Shown here: piece after piece, positions 1-6,525 of the stretch
Layout of the letters: each line of letters starts with the position of its first letter
Position numbering within the stretch: position 1 is the first letter of the stretch
Assembly (NCBI GenBank): GCA_001683985.1
Contig: MAEO01000156.1
Location: 4,234-38,258 of the forward strand
Direction: 5' to 3'
Length of the DNA stretch: 34,025 bases
From: Smithella sp. M82
GTDB lineage: Bacteria; Desulfobacterota; Syntrophia; Syntrophales; Smithellaceae
The notes under the pieces: model-generated
Database searches by the model: none
What the model was told of the DNA's origin: nothing
Seen by the model: only the letters and a program-made list of their open reading frames with translations
Program-made: the position numbers and the translations under genes

Positions 1-460
1 CGCAATCCGCAAAACGCCGCGGGTGAATGTAGGGATTGTTCCCCGAACAATCCGCAAAACGGCGCGGGCGAATGTAGGGATTGTTCCCCGAACAATCCGC
101 AAAGCGGCGCGTTTGGGAAACGCGCCCTACAAACGCGCAATCCGCAAAGCGGCCGCAGGCGAATGTAGGGATTGTTCCCCGAACAATCCGCAAAACGGCG
201 CGTTTGGGAAACGCGCCCTACAGAACGCGCAATCCGCAAAACGGCGCGGGCGAATGTAGGGATTGTTCCCCGAACAATCCGCAAAACGGCGCGTTTGGGA
301 AACGCGCCCTACAAACGCGCAATCCGCAAAGCGGCCGCAGGCGAATGTAGGGATTGTTCCCCGAACAATCCGCCGCACAATCCGCAAAACGGCGCGGGCG
401 AATGTAGGGATTGTTCCCCGAACAATCCGCAAAACGGCGCGTTTGGGGATCGCGCCCTAC
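1..460. repeat. Composite palindrome repeat array (about 91-bp period)
   Basis: Two perfect hairpins alternate. Hairpin A has arms GGATTGTTC/GAACAATCC around CCC, and GTAGGGATTGTT-type units start at 29, 74, 165, 256, 347 and 404. Hairpin B has arms GGCGCGTTT/AAACGCGCC around GGG, at 106-126, 197-217 and 288-308, with a decayed copy at 436-456. The A-to-A steps are 45, 91, 91, 91 and 57 bp, so the full unit is 91 bp and shorter units lack hairpin B. TGTAGGG before A and CCCTACA after B form an outer 7-bp inverted repeat around the A-B pair. CAATCCGCAAA(A/G)CGGC follows both hairpins. The array is much richer in G+C than its flanks and runs off the left edge. Open frames cross it on both strands, but 91 is not a multiple of 3, so the frame rotates between units and I do not regard them as genes. 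Confidence 0.95.
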
Positions 461-496
461 GAGTTTTGGTGTCGTTATAAAATATTAGGAATCATA

Positions 497-1117
497 ATGG
501 CTGAAGAGAAAATATATATAAAAAATGGTTCGTTGATAATCGAGGGTTTATTAAGCAAAACTTCGAAAGAAAATGGTGTTGTAATTTGTCATCCGCATTC
601 GTTGATGGGCGGTTCAATGCATAACAATGTTGTTGAGAGATTGCAGGAAACTTATGCTGCTGCAAATTATTCAACGCTAAGATTTAATTTTAGAGGTGTA
701 GGCGGGAGCGCCGGGTTCTATGATGAGGGCAGAGGAGAAAAGGAAGATATATATGCAGTGTGTGAATATTTGGAAAGAATGGGGATAAAAAAATTGTTTT
801 TGGCCGGCTATTCATTCGGCGCCTGGGTTGGTTCAAAAGTTCTCGAAGAAAACAATAATCCGTTTGTCAAAAGTGTTTTTGTCTCACCGCCTGTTGAATA
901 TTTTAATTTTAACTGGAATAATTTAACTAATAAAATCAATTATATTATCTGCGGAGATTGCGATCGGTTTTGCTCAATAAATATTATAAGAAAGATAGCG
1001 CAAAAAATAAACTCGCCATTGGAATTAATACGTGGCGCCGATCATTTTTATATGGGAAAAGAAAAGGAACTTGTTCGAATACTGGGAAAGTATATAATCG
1101 AACATCGTGATAAATAA
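497..1117 (+). CDS. Alpha/beta hydrolase (COG2945-like)
   Basis: This encodes a 206-residue cytoplasmic hydrolase of the small alpha/beta-fold group that includes COG2945 and dienelactone-hydrolase-like proteins; the substrate is unknown. Visible landmarks are the oxyanion-type segment HPHSLMGGSM (about 32-41), the strand/turn LRFNFRGVGGS (61-71), the nucleophile elbow GYSFGA with Ser106, the acid loop GDCD (Asp156 the likely catalytic acid), and GADHF with His183. The triad order Ser-Asp-His is normal for the fold. The reading frame stays open upstream through the palindrome array. I chose ATG 497 because it has AGGA six bases upstream, lies just outside the array, and gives the normal family length. 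The gene is single, and no terminator is obvious directly after it. Confidence 0.85.
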   Translation: MAEEKIYIKNGSLIIEGLLSKTSKENGVVICHPHSLMGGSMHNNVVERLQETYAAANYSTLRFNFRGVGGSAGFYDEGRGEKEDIYAVCEYLERMGIKKLFLAGYSFGAWVGSKVLEENNNPFVKSVFVSPPVEYFNFNWNNLTNKINYIICGDCDRFCSINIIRKIAQKINSPLELIRGADHFYMGKEKELVRILGKYIIEHRDK

Positions 1118-1141
1118 ATAAAAAAAATTTAAAAAAAAAGC

Positions 1142-1170
1142 TTGATTTTGAGAAAAAAAGGTGTTATTCT
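1142..1170 (+). promoter_or_regulatory. Sigma70-like promoter for csp leader or small RNA
   Basis: TTGATT (1142-1147) and TATTCT (1165-1170) are separated by exactly 17 bases, in the gap after the hydrolase gene. Each hexamer matches the consensus at four of six positions. Transcription would start near 1177 and run into the hairpins upstream of the cold-shock gene. Function is inferred from spacing and position only. Confidence 0.4.
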
Positions 1171-1176
1171 AATCAA

Positions 1177-1338
1177 TACTGGAAAAAACTGCAATTTTAT
1201 TATTAAGTTTTAAGAAATGTAAAAGTTGCATTTGTCAGGAAAATTTAGTGTTAAGCTCTACAAAAGTTAGGTTTTATAAAAAATAAATTAACCGCAAGAA
1301 TTCTTCATTGGAGAAGCAGAATTCAAGCGGTTTTTTAG
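1177..1338 (+). ncRNA. Candidate structured csp leader or small RNA
   Basis: This roughly 160-nt gap has no credible ORF but shows ordered structure. A hairpin at 1190-1230 pairs TGCAATTTTA with TAAAAGTTGCA (one bulged G), and a second hairpin at 1290-1332 ends in a T run. AAAAAACTGC (1183-1192) can alternatively pair with GCGGTTTTTT (1327-1336), using one G-U pair, which would compete with the terminator stem. It could be a stand-alone small RNA ended at about 1338, or an attenuated leader of the cold-shock gene 57 bp downstream. The 5' end is inferred from the promoter-like boxes. It does not match an RNA family that I recognise. Confidence 0.4.
1290..1338 (+). terminator. Intrinsic terminator upstream of csp
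   Basis: AACCGC (1290-1295) pairs with GCGGTT (1327-1332), and GAATTCT pairs with AGAATTC inside it, separated by a 2x2 A/A internal loop. T1331-T1336 provides the U tract. It would end transcripts from the hydrolase gene or from the promoter at 1142. Confidence 0.65.
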
Positions 1339-1368
1339 TTTCTTACGGATTTTTTACTGATAAGAAAC
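1338..1368 (+). promoter_or_regulatory. Hairpin just upstream of csp ribosome binding site
   Basis: GTTTCTTA (1338-1345) and TAAGAAAC (1361-1368) form a perfect 8-bp inverted repeat around a 15-base loop. It ends 12 bases before the GGAGGG ribosome binding site (1381-1386). A weak A/T-rich stem next to a cold-shock start suggests a temperature-sensitive leader structure; this role is inferred. Confidence 0.4.
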
Positions 1369-1394
1369 AAATATTTTAAAGGAGGGTTACAGCT

Positions 1395-1595
1395 TTGGCA
1401 GAAGGAAAGGTAAAATGGTTTAACGAGAAGAAAGGGTTTGGCTTCATTGAAAACGATGAAGGGGGCGATGTTTTTGTGCATTATAGCGCGATTAACGGAA
1501 CAGGATTTAAGACTCTTTATGAAGGTCAGAAAATTCGTTTCGATATTGAGCAGGGAAATAAAGGACCCAGCGCAACAAATGTTCAGCCGCTATAA
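1395..1595 (+). CDS. Cold-shock domain protein (CspA family)
   Basis: This encodes a 66-residue single cold-shock domain that binds single-stranded RNA or DNA and acts as an RNA chaperone. RNP1 is KGFGFI (about 14-19) and RNP2 is VFVHY (26-30). The opening [15 protein letters not shown] is diagnostic, and the length is typical of the family. The start is TTG at 1395, supported by GGAGGG at 1381-1386 with an 8-base spacing. No ATG alternative keeps the domain intact. The gene is monocistronic, with structured sequence upstream and a strong terminator downstream, as is common for csp genes whose output is set by the leader. Confidence 0.96.
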   Translation: MAEGKVKWFNEKKGFGFIENDEGGDVFVHYSAINGTGFKTLYEGQKIRFDIEQGNKGPSATNVQPL

Positions 1596-1633
1596 TATCG
1601 CCATTAATTAAGATTAACTTAAACTATTAAACC

Positions 1634-1666
1634 AAAAAAATGCCCCGCATGTCGGGGCATTTTTTT
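1634..1666. terminator. Strong bidirectional intrinsic terminator after csp
   Basis: TGCCCCG (1641-1647) and CGGGGCA (1653-1659) form a perfect stem with a 5-base loop. Seven A precede it and seven T follow it, so it can work in both directions. It separates csp from miaA. Confidence 0.92.
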
Positions 1667-1760
1667 ACAGTTTTCTCACGGCTGTTATTGGCAAAATAGT
1701 ATTAATGTAGTAGACAATTGCATATATTTATATGATTCATAATTTCAAGGCAATAGTAAT

Positions 1761-2744
1761 ATGGCGAAAAATTTAATTGTAATTCTTGGCCCGACAGCTT
1801 CAGGTAAAACACATCTGGCGGTCAGGCTTGCCTATGATTTGCGTGGTGAAATAGTTTCTGCCGATTCCCGTCAGGTATATAAAAGAATGGATATTGGAAC
1901 GGGCAAGGATTTAAATGAGTATATTATTAATGGCCGGAGAATTCCTTATCACCTGATAGATATTATTGAACCCGAAAATGAATTTAATTTGTTTGAATTT
2001 CAAAACAGATTTTATGAAGTATTTGATAACCTGACTAAAAGAGAAATTATACCTGTTCTTGTCGGGGGAACAGGTCTTTATCTGGAATCAGCGCTGACGG
2101 GATATAATATGCCGCCTGCCCCGGCAGATAACAAATTGCGGGAAGACTTAAGTCAAAAATCAAAAAGTGAATTGCAGGAGATCCTTCAGGAGATGAAACC
2201 CCGTTTGCATAATAAAACTGATTTTGAAACTTCCGAGAGATTGATCCGGGCAATAGAAATTGAGCGATCACGAAATTCAGCAACTCATATTCACAACAAA
2301 AAACCGTATATTGATGCGGTGGTATTCGGCATCAGATGGGAAAGATCAATTCTGCGAGAGCGTATCACAGCAAGATTGAAGGAACGATTAAATAAGGGAA
2401 TGATAGAAGAAGTAAGGAGATTGCATGCATCGGGATTGACGTGGACAAAGCTGGAGAGCTTCGGGTTGGAGTATCGTTTTGTGTCCCGCTATCTGCAGAA
2501 ACTGATTACATATGAAGAGATGGAAAAAAAATTAAATACGGCTATTCACCAGTTTGCCAAAAGACAGGAAACATGGTTTCGGCGCATGGAGAAAAAAGGA
2601 ATATTAATTAATTGGATTTCCGGTAATGATTACAAGTTGTTAAAAGAAAGCGTGATGAGATATATAATTACCTTGACGGATATTGTCATTTTGCATATAG
2701 CTTACGAACTGAAACTGCTAAAAATAATTGGAGGAGATTCATGA
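1761..2744 (+). CDS. miaA: tRNA dimethylallyltransferase MiaA
   Basis: MiaA transfers the dimethylallyl group from DMAPP to N6 of A37 in tRNAs that read U-starting codons. Visible features are the P-loop GPTASGKT (10-17), SADSRQVY (33-40), IGTGK, VGGTGLYLES, and the C-terminal KRQETWFRRM tRNA-contact segment. At 327 residues it is slightly long. After INWISGND about 35 residues remain, including a hydrophobic run around YIITLTDIVILHIAYELKLL, which is beyond where MiaA usually ends. The stop overlaps the start of the next gene by four bases (ATGA), so the two are probably translationally coupled. AAGG about 10 bases upstream supports ATG 1761. Confidence 0.95.
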   Translation: MAKNLIVILGPTASGKTHLAVRLAYDLRGEIVSADSRQVYKRMDIGTGKDLNEYIINGRRIPYHLIDIIEPENEFNLFEFQNRFYEVFDNLTKREIIPVLVGGTGLYLESALTGYNMPPAPADNKLREDLSQKSKSELQEILQEMKPRLHNKTDFETSERLIRAIEIERSRNSATHIHNKKPYIDAVVFGIRWERSILRERITARLKERLNKGMIEEVRRLHASGLTWTKLESFGLEYRFVSRYLQKLITYEEMEKKLNTAIHQFAKRQETWFRRMEKKGILINWISGNDYKLLKESVMRYIITLTDIVILHIAYELKLLKIIGGDS

Positions 2745-3787
2745 AAAATATAATTAATAAGAGTTGGATGATTGTTTTTGTTTTATTAGTTTTTATCTTG
2801 GTGTTCGGATGCAGTGACAGCAATAAAGGCAAGAAAGAATCTCCGTCCTCGGCGGTATCCGGCTCCATCGCAGTTGGTAATGCACCGAATGTTGCAGCTG
2901 GTCCGGGTGCGCCTGCTGATACGGTTGTCAGCGTTAACGGAAAAATATTGAAAAAAACGGAGCTGGAAGATTTAGTGAAAGACAGGTTGGCAATGTTTAA
3001 AGATAAAATTCCGACCGATAAACAAAAAGAATTCAGGGAAAATACCAGAAAACGGCTGATTGATGAATTTATCATGCGAACGCTTTTAAATGATGAGATG
3101 GCAAAAAGAAAAATTGAAGTAACCCGGCAGGAATTAAAATTAACAAGAGATAAGGCGCAGGCAAGCCTTCCGGCAAACAAAAAGCTGGATGAATTCCTCA
3201 AGGAAAACAGGATATCTCAAGAAGATATCATTCTGGGAATTAAAGTAGAAAAATTTATGAATAAGGAAATCGGCGATAAAGCAAAGCCTACTCCAAAAGA
3301 AATAAACTCATTCTATAAAGAGAACAAGGATAAGTTGTTTATTAAGCCGGAAAGCGCTCACGTTCGTCATATTCTGGTATCCGTCAACAAAGATGACACC
3401 GACAAAATAAAGAAAGAGAAAAAGGCCAAAATAGAAAACATCCGCAAACAACTGTTGAATGGCGGTGACTTTGCCGAACTGGCGCGCAAGAATTCCGATT
3501 GTCCCAGTAAAGAGGCCGGTGGTGAGCTTAATATTCAAAAAGGGCAGACTGTTAAAGAATTTGACGAGGCCGTTTTTTTACAGGAGAAAAATGCTATCGG
3601 CCCGGTGGTAACGACGGAATTTGGTTATCATGTTATTCAGGTGTTGGATCGAAAACCTGCAAAAACAATCGCTTTAAATGAAGTAAAGGATAAAATTTCA
3701 GCTTTTCTGGAGCAGCAAAAGCGAAATAAAGCTTTTGCGGACATTATGAAAAAATTACAACAAAATGCTAAAATAGAAATTTATTAA
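2741..3787 (+). CDS. Parvulin-type peptidyl-prolyl isomerase lipoprotein
   Basis: This is a 348-residue envelope foldase of the SurA/PrsA type. Residues 1-23 are a lipoprotein signal with a long hydrophobic core, ending VFGC with Cys24 as the lipidation site (Phe at -2 is unusual). A flexible Ser/Gly/Ala/Pro-rich linker (about 26-65) follows. Next is a SurA-N-like helical region starting VVSVNGKIL, then one parvulin domain (about 205-305) with the signatures RHILV, FAELARKNSDCPS, GGELN and FGYHVIQV. A GGAGGAG ribosome binding site (2730-2736) lies inside the end of miaA. The downstream gene panB is convergent. The likely role is folding of secreted or outer-membrane proteins; clients are unknown. 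Confidence 0.9.
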   Translation: MKNIINKSWMIVFVLLVFILVFGCSDSNKGKKESPSSAVSGSIAVGNAPNVAAGPGAPADTVVSVNGKILKKTELEDLVKDRLAMFKDKIPTDKQKEFRENTRKRLIDEFIMRTLLNDEMAKRKIEVTRQELKLTRDKAQASLPANKKLDEFLKENRISQEDIILGIKVEKFMNKEIGDKAKPTPKEINSFYKENKDKLFIKPESAHVRHILVSVNKDDTDKIKKEKKAKIENIRKQLLNGGDFAELARKNSDCPSKEAGGELNIQKGQTVKEFDEAVFLQEKNAIGPVVTTEFGYHVIQVLDRKPAKTIALNEVKDKISAFLEQQKRNKAFADIMKKLQQNAKIEIY

Positions 3788-3789
3788 CA

Positions 3790-3808
3790 AGGTTTGATTT
3801 TCAAGCCT
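3790..3808. terminator. Small hairpin between convergent genes
   Basis: AGGTTTGA (3790-3797) and TCAAGCCT (3801-3808) form an 8-bp stem with one G-T pair and a TTT loop. It fills the 24-bp gap between the parvulin stop and the panB stop. There is no clear T run, so terminator strength is uncertain. Confidence 0.4.
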
Positions 3809-3811
3809 CGC

Positions 3812-4630
3812 TTATTTAAAACTGTGTTCGCTGTCAGGGAAAGTTCCGTTTTTCACTTCCGAAATGTAAGATTTAACCGCTTTTTTGATTTCCAGATTCA
3901 AATTGGCATATTTCTTTACAAATTTAGGGGTGAATTTATCATACATTCCCAGTATATCATTAATTACGAGAACCTGTCCGTCGCATCCGGCGCCGGCGCC
4001 AATTCCAATGGTGGGAATAGAAAGCGATTGAGTTATTTCGGAAGCGAGCCCTTCCGGAATGCATTCCAGAACAACGGAAAATGCCCCCGCTTCTTCTATA
4101 ATTTTGGCGTCTTCAATAATTCTATGGGCAGCATCTTCCTTTTTCCCTTGTACCCGGTATCCGCCGATCTGGTGAATGGATTGAGGAGTCAGGCCAAGAT
4201 GGGCCATAACGGGAATGCCCGCAGAAGTAATCTTTTGAATAGTATCGGCGGATTCTCTTCCTCCTTCCAATTTAACAGCCTGCGCGCCGGCTTCCTGCAG
4301 GAAACGGCCGGCATTGGCCAGTGCGGTTTGTGCAGAGACCTGATAAGATAAAAAAGGCATATCGGCTACAATCATGGCGCTGTAGGCTGCGCGGGAAACA
4401 GCTTTTACATGATGAAGCATGTCTTCCATGGTGACAGGCAGGGTTGTATCGTAACCTAAAACAACCATACCTAAAGAATCGCCGACCAGGATAATATCAA
4501 TATCGCTTTCATCCATTATTGAAGCCATACCGAAGTCGTAAGCCGTTAATACGGCAATTTTCTCTCCCTGGATTTTCATTTTTTTTATGTCGAGAATTGT
4601 TTTGCGGTTAGTTTTATTCGGGGCGCTCAT
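3812..4630 (-). CDS. panB: 3-methyl-2-oxobutanoate hydroxymethyltransferase PanB
   Basis: PanB adds a hydroxymethyl group from 5,10-methylene-THF to 2-oxoisovalerate to make ketopantoate, the first committed step to pantothenate and CoA. The protein is 272 residues, the usual length. Visible family segments are LTAYDFGMA, VGDSLGMVVLGYDTTLPVTMEDM with metal-binding Asp, VADMPF, VKLEGG, VVLECIP, and GIGAGAGCDGQVLVINDILGM. The start ATG at 4630 has AAAAGGAG upstream and overlaps the stop of the DUF2520 gene by four bases, so the two form one operon. panC and panD are not in the window. Confidence 0.97.
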   Translation of the reverse strand: MSAPNKTNRKTILDIKKMKIQGEKIAVLTAYDFGMASIMDESDIDIILVGDSLGMVVLGYDTTLPVTMEDMLHHVKAVSRAAYSAMIVADMPFLSYQVSAQTALANAGRFLQEAGAQAVKLEGGRESADTIQKITSAGIPVMAHLGLTPQSIHQIGGYRVQGKKEDAAHRIIEDAKIIEEAGAFSVVLECIPEGLASEITQSLSIPTIGIGAGAGCDGQVLVINDILGMYDKFTPKFVKKYANLNLEIKKAVKSYISEVKNGTFPDSEHSFK

Positions 4631-5520
4631 TTCTTTACTCCTTTTAAAATAGCGTTAATTTCTTTTGCCTGCCGGGCATTTAAAGTTCCTTTTTTTTGGG
4701 CAACTTTGACAGTTATTAATCCGAGAGAAGAATATAAAGATGAATATTGCGGCAGATTCTTGCTGATGGCTGAAATATGTTTTTTAATTGTGCCCAAATC
4801 TCCGCGGGCGATGGGACCCGTAAGAGAAGAAATCGAATCGGATTTCTCAATATTTCTGAGACTGCCGTAAACTAAAGGCAAATATGCTTTTTTCGCATCT
4901 TTTTCATTCAATCCGATAGCTTGGTAAATTGATTCCACCGTATTCATCAGAGAAACGAAATAATTGGACGCAATACAGGCTGCAGCGTGATATAATGGTT
5001 TTTGATTGGAGGAGATCAAGAAAGGAATTCCTCCTAAATTGCGAACAATATTTTTTGCCGGGGCCTGTGCTTTATTATCCGATGTGACAGCAAAGTAACT
5101 GCCGGGAATGTTTTTAATAGCCTGATCAATTGAAGAAAAGCTCTGTAGAGGGTGAATACTGCCCACTGATGCTCCCGCTTTTTTTGCCGAATCAAGGATA
5201 TCCAGATCGCCCGCTCCGCTCATATGGAAAACAAGCTTGTTTTTTATTGCAGGGCAAAGAGCGATTTCTCTGCAAGCGGAAGAAATTTTATCATCGGGAG
5301 TTGTAATTAAAATGCAGTCGGCTCTTTGCACGGCTTCTTGCGGATTGCGAAAAGATTCTCCTCCAATATAAGCTTGAGCTCTTTTCAATGCGGCAGGAGA
5401 CTTGTCGGCAATGGCGGTTATTTTATAGCCGGCTTTTTTTAATAAAAAACCTATGGCTGTTCCCACCATGCCGGCGCCGATTATGGCAAAACTATTCAGA
5501 GGCTGTTTTTTCATAGTCAA
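4627..5520 (-). CDS. Rossmann-fold DUF2520 protein, candidate ketopantoate reductase
   Basis: This 297-residue protein has an N-terminal NAD(P)-binding Rossmann domain with GAGMVGTAIG (about 15-24), followed by the all-helical DUF2520 region (from about residue 150), which resembles the dimerisation half of 6-phosphogluconate/ketopantoate-reductase-type enzymes. Segments such as SIHPLQSFSS and HAAACIASNY are typical of the family. I keep the TTG start at 5520 because AAGGA lies 9 bases upstream; ATG 5514 gives a protein two residues shorter but a poor spacing. It is translationally coupled to panB. DUF2520 genes are often found beside pantothenate genes, which makes NADPH-dependent ketopantoate reduction a reasonable guess, not a demonstrated activity. 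Confidence 0.85.
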   Translation of the reverse strand: MTMKKQPLNSFAIIGAGMVGTAIGFLLKKAGYKITAIADKSPAALKRAQAYIGGESFRNPQEAVQRADCILITTPDDKISSACREIALCPAIKNKLVFHMSGAGDLDILDSAKKAGASVGSIHPLQSFSSIDQAIKNIPGSYFAVTSDNKAQAPAKNIVRNLGGIPFLISSNQKPLYHAAACIASNYFVSLMNTVESIYQAIGLNEKDAKKAYLPLVYGSLRNIEKSDSISSLTGPIARGDLGTIKKHISAISKNLPQYSSLYSSLGLITVKVAQKKGTLNARQAKEINAILKGVKK

Positions 5521-5878
5521 AGAATTAAATCCTTGTCACTTCGTTCCCGGATAATTCTAAAAAACCTTGGTATAGACAGCGAGTGTCAAATCCCGCGTCG
5601 CTTAGCTTTTGGGATAATTCGACTAACGCTTCATGCTTCACTGCGTTCGTATTCAGCTTGTCTCACTATGTTTCTGAAGCTTGAGTCTCATTTAAAAAGG
5701 CCTTCCCGCAAAAGAAGACCCGGACAATTTGGTTGATAACAAGTTGCCGTCTCAGTCGATAAAAAGATCCAAGCGGTGTTATATGTTTACCACCGACATG
5801 AAACTTAGTCAAATACTTTTTAAATAAACAGACTTGTGTTTGTTGTGGCGCTTCGTTATATTACTTGAAGGTGAATTG
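5521..5878. other. Gap of 358 bp with no convincing gene
   Basis: The stretch separates two divergent genes and must hold their promoters, but I see no convincing pair of boxes. GGATAATTC occurs twice (near 5549 and 5612), and GCTTCA/TGAAGC inverted pieces occur around 5628-5680. A frame from about 5696 to 5825 reads like a charged C-terminal tail (GLPAKEDPDNLVDNK), but it has no start and no recognisable family. It may be decayed coding or mobile sequence. Confidence 0.5.
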
Positions 5879-6523
5879 ATGAAGAAGGTAGATTTAATGA
5901 TATTTGATTTTGATGGAACTCTTGTTTCTACGGGAACGGATTTGATTCAAGCAATAAATTATATGTTGAATACACTATCACTGGAGGAAAAACCGGGACA
6001 AGAAATTCTTAGCTTCGTTGGCGATGGTGTCGGCAAGTTGATAGAAAGAGCTTTGGGACCGGATAATATCAAGTATCGTGAAGAAGCAACGGCAATTTTT
6101 ACCGATTACTATGCCAAGCATCTGTTGGATAATGCAAGGCTTTGTCCACATGTGGAAGATGTCTTAAAAAATTATGAAAATAAAACTAAAATTGTTTTGA
6201 CGAATAAACGCTATAATTTCACCGTAACTATAGCTAAAGAGTTAAATATAGCCGGATATTTTACAGAAATAATCGGAGCCGGTTCCACACCTTTTATAAA
6301 ACCTGATAACCGTGTAATTGATTATATATTAAATAAATATAAGGCAGCGAAAGAAGATACACTTATAATCGGTGATGGTATCAATGATATTCTTGTAGCC
6401 AGAGGTTCGGGAATATTGAGCTGTGCTTATTTAAACGGATTGGGAAACAGACAGGAACTGCTGAATGCCCGTGCCGATTATTATTGTGACGATCTTTTGG
6501 AAATTAATTCTCTATTTAAGTAG
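5879..6523 (+). CDS. HAD-family phosphatase, phosphoglycolate phosphatase-like
   Basis: This is a 214-residue haloacid-dehalogenase-type phosphatase. Motif I is DFDGTL with nucleophile Asp10 and acid/base Asp12; motif II is the Thr in VLTNK; motif III Lys is in IKPDN; motif IV is GDGINDILVA. A helical cap lies between motifs I and II, as in Gph and PpaX. The frame is open further up, but ATG 5879 has GAAGGTG six bases upstream and gives the conserved distance to DFDGTL. The gene is followed by tilS after two bases, so they are co-transcribed. The substrate could be phosphoglycolate, pyrophosphate or another small phosphate ester; the sequence does not decide. Confidence 0.88.
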   Translation: MKKVDLMIFDFDGTLVSTGTDLIQAINYMLNTLSLEEKPGQEILSFVGDGVGKLIERALGPDNIKYREEATAIFTDYYAKHLLDNARLCPHVEDVLKNYENKTKIVLTNKRYNFTVTIAKELNIAGYFTEIIGAGSTPFIKPDNRVIDYILNKYKAAKEDTLIIGDGINDILVARGSGILSCAYLNGLGNRQELLNARADYYCDDLLEINSLFK

Positions 6524-6525
6524 AT

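Noticed and set aside
1..460. CRISPR array
   Set aside because: The intervals between hairpins are identical repeat sequence, not unique spacers, and no cas genes are near.
23..480. Long open frames on both strands across the array, with Arg/Pro-rich repeats
   Set aside because: They are made of the 91-bp repeat, rotate frame between units, overlap each other on both strands and lack ribosome binding sites. I treat them as artefacts of repeat composition.
3794..4351. 185-codon frame opposite panB
   Set aside because: Antisense shadow of a well-conserved gene with unlikely composition.
5533..5736. 67-codon plus-strand ORF
   Set aside because: No ribosome binding site, basic low-complexity tail, no recognisable family, and it overlaps the likely promoter region of the DUF2520-panB operon.
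5834..5878. Upstream in-frame start of the HAD phosphatase
   Set aside because: It would add 15 residues before the normal N-terminus and has no ribosome binding site, while ATG 5879 has GAAGGTG at good spacing.
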